From Moniliophthora roreri (taxonomy: Eukaryota; Basidiomycota; Agaricomycetes; Agaricales; Marasmiaceae): a DNA stretch of 64,000 bases. The notes beneath the pieces are model-generated. The model was not told the DNA's origin and searched no databases. It saw only the letters and a program-made list of their open reading frames with translations. Both the position numbers and the translations under genes were made by a program. The stretch spans positions 248,001-312,000 of the forward strand of contig LATX02000100.1 in assembly GCA_001466705.2 (NCBI GenBank), given 5' to 3'. Shown piece by piece: positions 10,072 to 20,982 of this stretch (positions are counted from its first letter, which is position 1; every line of letters starts with the position of its first letter).

Positions 10072-11572
10072 CTACTCGTCTTCAATCACGATAGTCTTCC
10101 ACGTGCACTGCTCAGCCACCTCCTCAAAGTCATCCCACCCTCGCGGCTTGTATAACCATTCCTCTCTCCTTTCGGAGCTAAACAGGATTCTGCGATGTTT
10201 CTTCAATAGATTCCGAAATGCCATCCGAATGATACCTTCTCCTTTCTCCTGCCTAAAGATATTTCCGGTTTGATGATCCATTCGTACCTTGATAACGACA
10301 TCTTGCGGTAAAGCTGATATAGCTTCCCCAAGCGAATACCACCAGTCAATCGCTCGTTCACAGAATTGGCTGGCCTCGACCAGAAATTAGAGACTGCCAC
10401 GTAACGACGTGGCTGTCCGCACAGTGAAGAGTATGCTATTCAATACAAGGTCCTTACGAACGGAATCGGAATAGGTGATTCCAAACCCGGGAATGTGTAA
10501 ACAGAGTCTGTCAAGATCTTTACTATGGCTGAGATCAATGACACCTAAAAACAACTTGGTAGTTAGTTGTGTGTCATTCAAATCTCACCAGAAACATATA
10601 CTCACCGGTAGTTTCATCCATTTGATCTCTAGCGCAGTAAGATAGACAGAGCGTATCTAGGTTGGGGCAAATGTTGATGAATGCCTGAATGACTGCGTGA
10701 CTGGACGGTACTGCGTCTATGAATAATAGGCGTCGCATTTGGCGCAAGGGAGGATGTGATTGTAGCCAATTCAAGGTAGGGGAATCATAATCAGGGAGTG
10801 AGAATAGGTCGCTGTATTGTAATGCGCGCAATCCTTCCGGAAAACGGTAGGGGTAAAGGCTCCCATCGTCATGAGGCGACGAGGAAATCAACCAGCACCT
10901 TACATCCAGTTCTTGAAGCTCCTTGAAGAAGAAAACGAGGTGGTCGAGATTGTTATAACATCCGTCAGAAACATTGGTATCCAAGTGGAACTGCGTGATG
11001 GTGGGGAATGTTTTGGCGATGGCGGAAATAAGGTCAGATCGATGACAGATACCACTCTGATCTGGCAATTTCACAAGGTTGTGATCGATGCAGAGTGTTC
11101 TTGGTCGAAAGAACATCTTTCTCTTTGCGAGTTCGTCGAGGAATTTGAGCGTTTCCTCTGGGAATTGGGCGATCGATCCAACGTATGTGACAGGAATGAT
11201 GAATGTGATGGCTACGAGGAATGATAGGATATGTGGTAGGTTTGGTAATTGATCGCTGCCTCGCAAGATGTCGAGGAAATCAGAGATCTTCTGAGAATTC
11301 TGGACATCGAAGACGACATTATGGCACTTGAAAAGTTCTCTTCGGCATGCGGGTAGCCAATTTCGCGAAACAAGGGCGAAGGCACACAGTATTTCGCGAT
11401 TTCTGAGCCGTTGAAAGCACTGTCAACATGATAAGAGATTCTATTCGGTGAGCATCGAGTAATATTAACATACCGGTTCCATATCATGAGGATCTTGATA
11501 CTCTTGTACAAAAGTGAGATCGGTTGCAAATCCGACAATGATGTCAATAATTTCGGCTGGAAGATGTGGCAC
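10072..11572 (-). pseudogene. F-box-like paralogue B, recently inactivated
   Basis: The same three-exon layout as C is preserved (11572-11474, 11419-10606, 10544-10072; 1386 nt, identical exon sizes to C), and all splice sites look good. Two lesions stand out. The codon that is ATG in the four other copies is GTG at 11572-11570. In exon 3 a Glu codon has become TAA at 10389-10387, removing about the last 105 residues. The frame is otherwise open on both sides of the stop, which argues for recent loss. An internal start could in principle give a shorter product. The encoded protein keeps LPAEIIDIIV and LVSRNWLPACRRELF. Confidence 0.8.
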
Positions 11573-13142
11573 CTTGGATGGTTGTATCGCACACTTCGCC
11601 TACTCTTTATATGTTGAGTCCTGGTTGGCAGTATTACGACACTCAACCAAGAATTCTCTCTGAGAAGCCTATTGTCCACTAGTATTCCCTCTACCCTCTC
11701 CAATTCCATTCACATTGTACAAGAAGGTGAATCCGGCGTCATTTCATCTGTGTACGCCCTTCCCAGTCGTATCCCTCACACCGCAGGGCCGCATTCTTTT
11801 CAAATCCAAATGAATCGGTTCTGAGACGAAACGAAGACAAGGCTCCTATCTGAACGAAGGACGGCGTATTGACCAGGGGGATTGTCCCTAGTTCGTCTCT
11901 CCCTGCGAGGAGTACGAATATAGGGTGAATGGGTGCCTTGGAGGACTGGAAGGTGTGTGTGCGTGGTAGTATTGAGAAAGAGCTTCAGTCTGGAAGGAGG
12001 GAATCGTATCTTGAGGTACTTGCCTCGCCTGATATCCTCTCCCGTTCCTCCCAACCTCCGCTGAGACCCTTTAAACTTGAATTCACATTCAAAAAAGAAA
12101 GGGATAATAGATGTCGATGAAAACGGGACGTGCCACAAACAGTTTCTTCTGGAACACGCAAAGATGAAAATGGAACGGCTGCGCTGAGTGTAATGCAGTG
12201 GAAAAGAGCTATCAGAGAAGTCGGGTCTAATTAGCACACGCGTTGAGTCAGGAAGTACCTGATGTTCGTGGCAGTTGGATTATACGTTCTGGTGGAGTTG
12301 ACATCGGAGTCAGCACGAACTGATAAGCCTCAAAAGTAGGTATGACTGCGTACACGTTTCCTGCATTCGCATATCCCAAACCCAAACCACCGGACTAACC
12401 TATTCGCTGTTGACGCTACTACCACCACTGATGCTTCCGTGAACGCAGAAATAACAAATTAGAAAGTGACCTATAGCGTACCAGAGTAAAAGCTCACCAA
12501 TGCTGTATGAACGGTCAGAGGAATGTGGACGTGGTGGTACGAGGAAAAGAGACGTAAACTCGTCATAATCGATATCGATCGCGAAGGCGCGAAGGCGCTT
12601 GTTGGACGCTTGTTGGGCGCTTCAATTATTACCTCGGGCAACTGAACAGAGGGCAGAGCTCGTCATTTCAAGCAAGCCACACTTACCTTTCTTAATTTGA
12701 AACATTTGAGAGGTCAGCAATACAAACTCGCTTGCGAAGACTAGTCTCATTGGCCCGGGCGTCACTCACAAGAGAAAACGTCTTGCATCGGCAGGATAGC
12801 ATCACATGGCATTTTGGACCGAAATGCCAAAGGTAAAAGGCTAGGTCCCTTTGCCGGAATGCCGGCTACTTCGCCCCTCCACTCACTTCGTGCCTACCCT
12901 CCCATTCCCAACAAAAGTCACTGCTCCTTGGCAGCCGTGTCAAGCTCATATAGTTAGAACAGAATTGTGAACCAACCAAGTTAAAAATCACATTGACTAT
13001 CCCTCACATTTTGGCATTTAACATGCAGAAAGGTCGAAAATGCCGAAAGGCATGATGTCACTCTACCGGCCAACGAAGTAAGATTTGCGAGTGGAGACCA
13101 GCTTGGCTCAACGGAGTACAGTACGTAAAATGAGCCTCTTAC
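11573..13142. repeat. F-box upstream module and unit boundary (unit B to C)
   Basis: From 11573 to about 12560 this matches the flanks of F-box C (17102-18240) and D (22487-23700): TATA-like element, ccctctaccctctc near 11690, ttgaggtacttgc near 12012, and gatgttcgtggcagttgg at 12263. Parts of it (tttgttatttctgcgttcac; tgatatcctcc) also resemble the spacer module, so the two modules are probably ancient duplicates. From 12560 on, a segment with repeats of the ggcgctt type is shared with 23730-23900. No gene can be supported. Confidence 0.6.
12807..13052. repeat. possible MITE-like insertion
   Basis: The block opens with tggcatttt...aaatgcca, a hairpin with 8-bp arms, and closes with a related inverse sequence, aaaatgccgaaaggca. 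It is absent from the equivalent place near 24190, where flanking sequence (gccaacgaagtaagatttgcg) continues directly. No ORF is inside. Ends and target-site duplication are unclear. Confidence 0.35.
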
Positions 13143-13715
13143 TCACTCCCGCTCCCTCTTCTCAGCTTCTCCACACCTAGCGCAAAAGATGAGTCTGTTC
13201 TCGCTGCGTGTCATAGTCTCCCTGCATTTCCCAATCTTGTCGGGGCTAGCGGGTGGGGAAAGGACACACCGGTAGCGCACCATGGTGACTCGAAAGCTGT
13301 ATGCTCCATCAAAATTGTAGAACCCTTCTTTAATACGGGGGAAGATGTGGGGTAGGGCTGGAGAACATCTACAACTACCGTGAGCAATCAGCTCAAGATT
13401 GAGATTAATGATGACGTACCATACTCGCGCTAAGAAGCGACCTTTTCCTAACCATAAGGCCCAGTATGAGGACTTGGGAATGGAGGGTTTGAAACTAAGA
13501 GTAGAATATCGTATAAGGATGGACGTTTGACCAGGGAGAAGCGATTCGTAGCGGTAGGGGTGGCGTGAAGTGACTGACGGTGTCTCTGCCGGGAACTATC
13601 CAACTGTCTTGAATATATAGGAAAAAAGACGAGAAACTACGTACCCAGCAGTGTAATATTTACCATTCTCCGCATACCACAAGGCTTGGGTCGTAGGATA
13701 CTTCGTACCTGATAG
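13143..13715 (-). pseudogene. CxxC-peptide gene family, copy I
   Basis: This minus-strand segment looks like three or more exons. One encodes a peptide containing QALWYAENGKYY. One begins IVPGRDTVSHFTP after a GTACGT-CAG intron. A last one contains NFDGAYSFRVTM and LIFCARCGEAEKRERE before a stop at 13143-13145. In this copy the middle exon carries a 4-bp deletion near 13520 relative to copy III and runs into a stop, so it is probably broken. I do not recognise the family. Related copies are at 18560-19075 and 24109-24760. Confidence 0.45.
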
Positions 13716-13816
13716 CAGAATACGAATGTACTTTTATTACTGTTACGTGGCTTGTTGTATCTGGGACAGAGAGAAAGTCGACGAATCAAAAAGGAGGTAA
13801 GACCGCACGCTCTAAC

Positions 13817-13915
13817 TGACCCCCACCCGGATCGAACGGATGACCTTCTGGATGCCGGCAATGGTAGAAAGATACCTTACTGGAATCAGACGCTCTACCG
13901 CTGAGCTAGGGGATC
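13817..13915 (-). tRNA. tRNA-Trp(CCA) with intron, copy 2
   Basis: It has the same arms as copy 1: GATCCCC/GGGGGTC, D arm TAGCTCAGCGGTAGAGC, TCTGATTCCA with anticodon CCA, and T arm ATCCG-TTCGATC-CGGGT with an ideal B box. The intron is a little longer (about 28 nt) and differs in sequence from copy 1. Identical exons with diverged introns suggest that the mature tRNA is under selection. Confidence 0.8.
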
Positions 13916-15271
13916 AATACATGATTTCCTATTAATGTACACATGCGACATGACGTCAGGGATTAATCGGAACTGTGATGGAGGACGAAAGTGGAGAAAC
14001 TTGTTGGTCAGATCGCTGGCCCGTTCACTCGGTATGTAAGAGGGGGAAGGATGTATGGTGGGTCGGTACGGAGGAAAGGAAAAGGGGAATGCGTGATATG
14101 ACTTTATAAGACCGAGGCGGTGGATTGTATGAAAGGAGAGCCATCTTGAGGTACCCGCAGCTCGTCTTCCGCTAATCCTCCCCTCCCCGGCTGCTGCCCT
14201 CTCAACGCTGTACACACATAAGACGAGCACAAATGTCCATCTAGCTGTCCCGTGATCCTGTATGTACATTCCATGTCGCGTAGCCAAAATAGACTGATCC
14301 CAAACATCAACGGGAAGCGGAACGCTGAAGCCGGGACAGAATGAGGGCAGTGAAGTTGTTAGGAAAACCGGTACGTGAAGAAGGGATGTCGAATCTCCTG
14401 GTCTCCATGCCAAAATGGCTGTGGGTGTTGATATTGGGATTGTGTGTTGTTGGTTCCTCCCTGCAGGTAAGAACGGAGGTCGGGTAAGAGAAAGGGAAAG
14501 TGTGGGATGGTGTTGGATTGTCGAGGGTGTACGTGAGAGAGTCGAGAAGCTGTCCGAGTCGATTCGGTAGGGAGGAAATTATGTTTTGAGGTATTTGCGT
14601 TACTTGATATCCTCCGTTCTCTTACTCCTTCGCCCTTGACCTTCAGCACTACCCTCTCATCTTCGCGTAGCATAGAAACAAAGTCCGACTCGCGTGCGAG
14701 GGAGGCTGACAAGCCTCATGTAGTAACCTTGACGACGTCGGTAAGAAGCCAGCGGGAATGTTGAAAGGGCTGATACGTGAGAGGCCTGTTTGTCGTGGCG
14801 GTGACGTTGTTGTACCTTCTGCTTCCAGCTTTAACACAGAATGAGGATAAACCCGACTACGTACCCATTCTCCACACCATTTCCCGCGTTCCCATATCGA
14901 AAACTCAAAAACACTGGAATTGGAGAGCGAGAGTATCGAGTACAGCCATGTGAGCGCAAAAAATAACAAATCAGACACTGCCTTGAGTCATCCTAGTACA
15001 CAAGCTCACCGATGCTGCAGAAACGAGAGAATGAAAGGTCGACATGGTGGTACGATGAAAAAGACGTTTTGCGTGACAGGTAACGCAAACTCGTCACGTT
15101 GATATCAGCGCACGCAAACGAATTGTATCAAGATATTCGGGATAGATTACTCTGATATGGTTCAACCAGTATTTTATGTTATCAATGGCTTTATACAATG
15201 CTAGAACGTTCATAGAATGCGTCAATAACGGCAAGAATGGGTATTCATTTGTTGCGTAATGCGTTTAGCGT
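13916..15271. repeat. tandem-array spacer module, copy 2
   Basis: This is homologous to 5164-6482 and 19295-20643, with the same order of landmarks (ccaaaatggctgtgggt near 14410, tttgaggtatttgcgtta near 14585, a hairpin before the tRNA-Ile-like sequence). Minus-strand ORFs at 13895-14413 and 14359-14712 are not conserved as open frames in the other copies. GT and AG signals at equivalent positions in several copies hint at a former intron-containing gene, but I cannot build one. Confidence 0.6.
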
Positions 15272-15369
15272 GGCCGACTGGCTCAGTTGGTTAGAGCGTC
15301 GTGCTAATATGTGTCAGCTCTTGTGCAATGTTACGCGAAGGTCTTGGGTTACGATCTCCACGTTGGCCA
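15272..15369 (+). tRNA. tRNA-Ile(AAU)-like with intron, T-loop insertion
   Basis: The acceptor arm GGCCGAC/GTTGGCC, D arm GCTCAGTTGGTTAGAGC and anticodon arm TCGTG-CTAATA are the best of the four copies. However the T loop reads TTACGATC, one base longer than the canonical TTCGATC, which alters the B box. The intron differs in sequence from the 9222 copy. Function is uncertain. Confidence 0.5.
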
Positions 15370-15601
15370 TGTTGTAAACGGCTGTCTTTTTTTAGGTACC
15401 CGACAGAACGTGTAGATTCGAACTTCCTCATTTGCCTAGCCTATGCTCCTCTTCCCCCCTTCCTTGCACAACCTGCCCATGCCATTCTTCCAACTTTTGG
15501 ATACATTGCTCGAGTACTGTTGTGCGAGAAAGGAATCAGTATTGTACAGATTGAACCTCATCATAATTGAATCTACACAACGGAAATCCGAGTCGTATAA
15601 T

Positions 15602-17101
15602 CTACTCGTCTTCAATCACGATAGTCTTCCACGTGCACTGCTCAGCCACCTCCTCAAAGTCATCCCACCCTCGCGGCTTGTATAACCATTCCTCCCTCCT
15701 TTCAGAGCTAAACAGGATTCTGCGATGTTTCTTCAATAGATTCCGAAATCCCTTCCGAATGATACCTTCTCCTTTCTCTTGCCTAAAGATATGTCCGGTT
15801 TGATGATCCATTCGTACCTTGATAACGACATCGTGCGGTAAAGCTGATATAGCTTCCCCAAGCGAATACCACCAGCTAATCGCTCGTTCACGGAAATGTC
15901 TGGTGTCAACAAGAAATTCGAGACTGCCACGTAACGACGTGGCTGTCCGCACAGTGAGGAGTATGGTATTCAATAGAGCCTCCTTACGAATGGAAGCGGA
16001 ATTGGTGTCTCCAAACCTGGGAATGTAGAAACAGAGTCGGTCAAGATTTTTATTATGGCTAAGGTCAATGGCACCTAGAAACAATCTCGTAATTAACTGT
16101 GTGTCCTTCAAATCTCACCAGAAACCTTTACTCACTGGTACTTTCATCCATTCGCCATCCATCCCAGTAACATAGGTAGAGCGCATCTAGGTTGGGGCAA
16201 ATGTTGATGAATCCCTGAATAACTGTGCGACCGGCCGGTACTGCGTCTGTGAATAACAGGCGTCGCATTTGGCGCAAGGGAGGATGTGATCGTAGCCAAT
16301 TCAAGGTAGGTTCGAGAGCATCGTTAGGGAGTGAGAATAGGTCGCTGTATTGTAATGCACGCAAACCTTCCGGAAAACGGTAGGTGTGAAGACTTCCGTC
16401 GTCGTCGGGCGACGAGGAAATCGACCAGCACCTTACATCGAGCTCTTGAAGCTCCTTGAAGAAGAAAACAAGGTGGTCAAAATTGGTGTAACACCCGTCA
16501 AAAACATTGGTACCCAAGCAGTGGAACTGCGTGATGGTAGGGAATGTTTTGGCGATGGTGGAAATAAGGTCAGATCGATAACAAATATCACTCTGAGCTG
16601 GCAATTGCACAAGGTTGTCATAGATGCCGAGCGTTCTTGGTCGAAAGAACTCTTTTCTCTTTGCGAGTTCGTCGAGGAGGTTGAATATTTCTTCTGGGTA
16701 TCGGGGGATCGATCTGTCCCATGCGATAGGAATGTCGAGTGTGATGGTTACGATGAACGATAGGATATGTGGTAGGTTTGGTAATTGATCCCTGCCTCGC
16801 AAGACGTCGAGGAAATCAGAGATCTTCTGAGACTCCTGGACATCGAAGACGACATTATGGCACTTGAAAAGTTCTCTTCGGCATGCGGGTAGCCAATTTC
16901 GGGAAACAAGGCTGAGGGTACACAGGATCTTTCTGAGCCGTTGAAGGTACTGTCAACGTGATAAGAGATTCTATTCCGTCGGCATCAAGTATATCAACAT
17001 ACCAGTCCCATATAGCGAGGATCTTGATATCCTTGTACAACAGTGACATCTGTTGCAAATCCGACAATGATGTCAATAATTTCGGCTGGAAGATGTGGCA
17101 T
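15602..17101 (-). CDS. F-box-like protein, paralogue C
   Basis: Exons 17101-17003, 16949-16136 and 16074-15602 (99, 814 and 473 nt) give an intact 461-residue protein. The N-terminus MPHLPAEIIDIIVGFATD is the first F-box helix. Exon 2 adds LSLVSRNWLPACRRELFK and a long region of irregular leucine-rich segments such as LQELDVRCWSI, LRALQY and ICPNLDALYL. The C-terminus holds the motif ISWWYSLGEAISALP and ends in IEDE. By family it should act as a substrate adaptor of an SCF ubiquitin ligase, but no target is known. A TATA-like TATAAAG lies at 17140-17134, about 33-39 bp before the ATG, as in B, D and E. This copy is the best reference for the array. Confidence 0.85.
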
Positions 17102-18559
17102 TTTGGATAGTTGTATCGCACACTTCGCCTACTCTTTATATGTTGAGTCCTGGTGGCAGTATTACGACACTCGACCAAGAATTTTCTCCGAGAAGCCTAT
17201 TGTCCAACCAAAAGCCGAAGTGTAAGCGGTAGAAGGGTGTGGACGGAGTTATGGGCGTCCATTTGACCTTGAGATATTAGAAAGACTTGATTCGAGTGGG
17301 AGTATGTACCTCTTGCGACTAGTATGCCCTCTACCCTCTCAATTCCATTTACATTGTACAATGAGAGGTATATCCGGCGCCATTTCATCCATGTACGCCC
17401 CCCCACAGTTGTATCCCTCACACCGCAGGACCCCATTCTTTCCAAATCCAAATGAAGGGGTTCTGAGACGAAACGAAAGTAGTGGTGTCATTGACAAGGC
17501 TGATATGTGAATGAAGGACGGCATATCGATCAGGGGATTGTCCCAGTTCGTTTCTCCGTGTGAGGAATGCGAATATAGGGTGAATAGGTGGCTTGGAGAA
17601 CAGGAAGGTGTGTGTGCGTGGCAGTATTGAGAAAGAGCTTCAGTCTCATATCTTGAGGTACTTGCGTCATCTGATATCCTCCCCCGTTCCTCCCAGCGTC
17701 CGCTGAGACCCTTTCAATTCGAATTCACATTAAAACAAGAAAGAGATAATGTAGATGTTGTGGAAAGCGGGAGGGTGTGGGATGTTGGTCATAGTATGGA
17801 GACCCCACCTACCACAATCCGCGCTGGGCGCAACGCAGTGCAAAAGAGCTAGCGGAGAAGTGGGGTCTAATTAGTACACGCGTTGAGTCAGGAAGTACCT
17901 GATGTTCGTGGCAGTTGGATTATACGTTCTGGTGGAATTGACACCAGAGTCAACACGAACTGATAAGCCTCGAATTTAGGTATGACTGCGTACACGTTTC
18001 CTGCATTCTCATATCCCAAACCCAAACCATCGGAATTGATGTAGGGCCTTTTGAATGATTAGCCCTAGAATTTAGATCAACGTACTCAGTGTTGATCCTA
18101 CTACCACCACTGATGCTTCCGTGAACGCAGAAATAACAAATTAGAAAGTGCCTATAGCATACCGAGATAAAAACCCACGAATGTTGAATGAACGAGTGAG
18201 AGGAATGTGGACCTATTTCTGACATGGTGGTACGAGGAAAAGAGACGTAAACTCATCATATCGCTCGTCATATCGATATTAACCCGTCACCAGACAAAGG
18301 AGATAAGAGGAAATGAAGGAGAGGTGATGGGAAGTAATAGAAAGTGACGGGAAAGTAAATGTCAGTAACAGTAAGTAACGGAAATAGCGTTACTTACACC
18401 GTTACGGGAATTTGACTATGCCCCCAAGTAACCAACTAGATTCCCATATCGAAGGCAAAAAAAATCGAGGATTTTGAGATTGTATTGACCTTGGGGTGCT
18501 ACGTGGCTTCTAGTGGAGACCAGCTCAGCGGAGAACAGTACGTAAAATGAGCCGCTACC
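17102..18559. repeat. F-box upstream module, copy C
   Basis: This is homologous to 11573-12560 and 22487-23700; 17870-18240 is nearly identical to 23330-23700. From 18290 to 18420 there is a purine-rich stretch (gacgggaaagtaaatgtcag and similar) ending in a GTTAC/GTAAC-rich palindromic patch, cgttacttacaccgttacgg, that I do not find in the other units. Frame differences between copies argue against coding. Confidence 0.6.
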
Positions 18560-19075
18560 CACTCCCGCTCCCGCTTCCCAGCTTCTCCACACCTAGCGCA
18601 CAAGATGAGTCTGTTCTCGCTGTTTGTCACGGTCTCCTCGCACTTCCCAATCTTGTCGGGGATAGCGGGTGGGAAAAGTTGTATGCTTCATCAAAGTTGT
18701 AGCGCCCTTCTTTGATACGGGGGAAGATGTGGGGTTGGAGAACATCTACAACTACCATGAGCGATCAGCTCAAGACTGAGATTAATGATGACGTACCACG
18801 CCCACACTGAGGAGCGACCTTTTCCTAACCATGAGGCTCGGTATGAGTAGAATATCGTGTAAGCGAGCGATGATGGACGTTTGACCAGGGAGAAGCGATT
18901 CGTGGTGGGAGGGGCGGCGTGAAGTGACTGACGATGTCTATGCCGGGAACTATCAAACTGTTATTGAATATATAGGAAAAAGGATGAGAACCCACGTACC
19001 CAGCAGCGTAAGTGTCCATTCTCAGCATACCACAAGGTTTGGATCGTATAATGATCGTACCACCCATGCTTCGTA
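18560..19075 (-). pseudogene. CxxC-peptide gene family, copy II
   Basis: Exon-like blocks correspond to copy I: QTLWYAENG, IVPGRDIV or its variant, and LILCARCGEAGKRERE followed by an open tail. A 4-bp insertion near 18858 and a 5-bp deletion near 18737 disturb the frame relative to copy III. The CxxC block stays open, with several changes that keep charge and hydrophobicity (for example M to V, R to N). Function unknown. Confidence 0.4.
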
Positions 19076-19208
19076 CCTGATAGCAGGATACGAATGTACT
19101 TGATGAAATCAAGTTATACTACTACTTGGCTTATTGTTTCGGTATATTGTATCTGGGACAGAGAGAAAGTTGACGAACCAGAAAGAACTGAGAACCGCAC
19201 TCGGGGAT

Positions 19209-19294
19209 TGACCCCCGCCCGGATTGAACGGATGACCTTCTGGATGCCAGTACTTGTACGTAGGAGGACAAACTGGAGCTCTAGCTAGGGGATC
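19209..19294 (-). pseudogene. tRNA-Trp-like, broken copy 3
   Basis: The acceptor arm and T arm match copies 1 and 2 (GATCCCCTAGCT and ATCCG-TTCAATC-CGGGC). About 20 nt covering the rest of the D arm and the 5' anticodon stem are gone, so the cloverleaf cannot form. Confidence 0.75.
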
Positions 19295-20173
19295 GGTACA
19301 TAAACGTACATGTCGACATCAGGTCAAGGATTGATCGGAGCTGTGATGGGCGACGTTGGCCATATCTCTCCTGCTTGCGCGTTTCTTCGTTCGGTATGTA
19401 AGAGGTGGGAAAGATGTATGATGGGTGGGTACGGAGGAAAGCGGGAATGTGTGATATGTCTTTATAAGACCGAGGTGGTGGATTGTATGTGAGGGAGAGC
19501 GATCTTGAGGTACATGCAGCATGTCGTTCTCCCTTCCGCTAGCCCCTCCTCCCCTGCTGCCCTTTCAACACTGACGAATGCAAATGACCATTCACATGTT
19601 GAGCTCGCTGTCCCATAATCCTGCATGCCGCGCGTGCCATACCGTGTAGCCGAAATGGACTAATACCAGACATCAAGTGGAGGCGGAACGCTGACGCTGG
19701 GACTGTGGAGATTTTAGGAAGACCGATACGTGAATATGGGATGTCGAATGTTCCGGTCTTCATGCCAAAATGGCTGTGGGTATTGATATTGGGATTGTGC
19801 GCTGTTTGTTCCTCCCTGCAGGGACTATGAACGGGGAGTGAGTAGGAGAAAGGGAAGGTGTGGCATGGTATCGGATTGTCGGGGGTGTACATCAGAGAAT
19901 CGAGAAACTGCCAATTCGGTAGGGAGGGAATTATGTTTCGAGGTACTTGCGTTGCTTGATATCCTCCGCTCGCGTACTTCATTCGCCCGTAATTTTCGAT
20001 CTTACCCTCCAACCTCGTCTGAATCGGGTGCGAGGGATGCTGAGAAGCCCCCATGTCGTAGCCTTGATGATGTCGAGAAAGAAGCCAGCGGGAAAATACT
20101 ACGTGTCCATTTGTCGAAGTGGTGATGTCGTTGAACCTTCCAGCGGGACTGCTTCCAGATTTAACACAAACTG

Positions 20174-20212
<39 letters not shown>

Positions 20213-20643
20213 AGACTACGTACCCATTCCCCACACCATTTTTCGCGTTTGCATATCGAAAGCTCAACACCGGAATTGGAGAGCGAGAGTATCGACTTTG
20301 GCCATGTGAGCACCGTCTCTGTGGACGCAAGAAACAACAAATCAGAAACTGCCGAGAGTCATCCTAGCACGCAGGCTCACCAACGTTGCAGGGGCAAGGC
20401 GACGAAAATCGACATGGTGGTTAGATGAAAAAGAGACGTGTTGCGTGACAGGTAACGCAAACTCGTCACGTTAATATCATGATCAGCGCGCGCAAACGAA
20501 TTGTATCAAGGTATTCGGGATAGAACGCTCTGATTTGGTTCGACCAGTTTCTTCATGTTATCAATGGCTTTGTGCAGTCATGTTGATAGAATGCGTCAAT
20601 AACAGGAATCCATTATCACTGCTTAACTTGATTAGGTTAGCGT
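19295..20643. repeat. tandem-array spacer module, copy 3, with long poly-A tract
   Basis: This is homologous to the modules at 5164 and 13916. At 20174-20211 a run of 38 A residues replaces the run of 7-11 A seen at the matching place in other copies (6061, 8959). The 263-residue minus-strand ORF at 19539-20330 translates this run to poly-Phe and is not conserved, so I do not call it a gene. Confidence 0.6.
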
Positions 20644-20741
20644 AGCCGACTCGCTCAGTTCGTTAGAGTGACGTGCTAAATATGGGCTCTTGGCGATGAA
20701 ATATTACGCAAAGGTCTTTGGGTTCGATCCCCACGTTGGAT
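20644..20741 (+). pseudogene. tRNA-Ile-like, degenerate copy
   Basis: AGCCGAC, CTCAGTTCGTTAGAG, GTGCTAAATATG and GGGTTCGATCCCC are recognisable. Several substitutions and an extra A in the anticodon region (CTAAATA) disrupt the D and anticodon arms. Confidence 0.6.
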
Positions 20742-20982
20742 ACGTCGGCGTTGTTGTGATTAGCTATCTTTTTCAGTTACCCCGGAACATAATGTGTAGA
20801 CTTGAACTCCCTCATCCTCCCTTAGCCTACGCTTCTCTCCCCGCACAACCTACCTGCCAGCAATGCCATTCTTCCAACTGTTAGATACATTACTACTTGA
20901 GTACTGTTGTGCGAAGAAGAAATCAACATTGTACAAATTGAACCTCGTCATAATTGAATCTACAGAGGGGAAATCGTATTAT

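Noticed and set aside
17880..18100. Conserved minus-strand peptide GNVYAVIPKFEAYQFVLT in the F-box upstream modules
   Set aside because: Differences between units B and C are mostly amino-acid changing (K to T, L to P, I to T), so there is no sign of coding constraint.
19539..20330. 263-residue minus-strand ORF in a spacer module
   Set aside because: It is kept open through a 38-A homopolymer read as poly-Phe, and the equivalent frames in the other modules are closed.
5071..20741. Interpretation of the tRNA-like copies as SINEs
   Set aside because: They retain introns at the canonical position, lie at fixed places in larger colinear repeats, and lack tails or target-site duplications.
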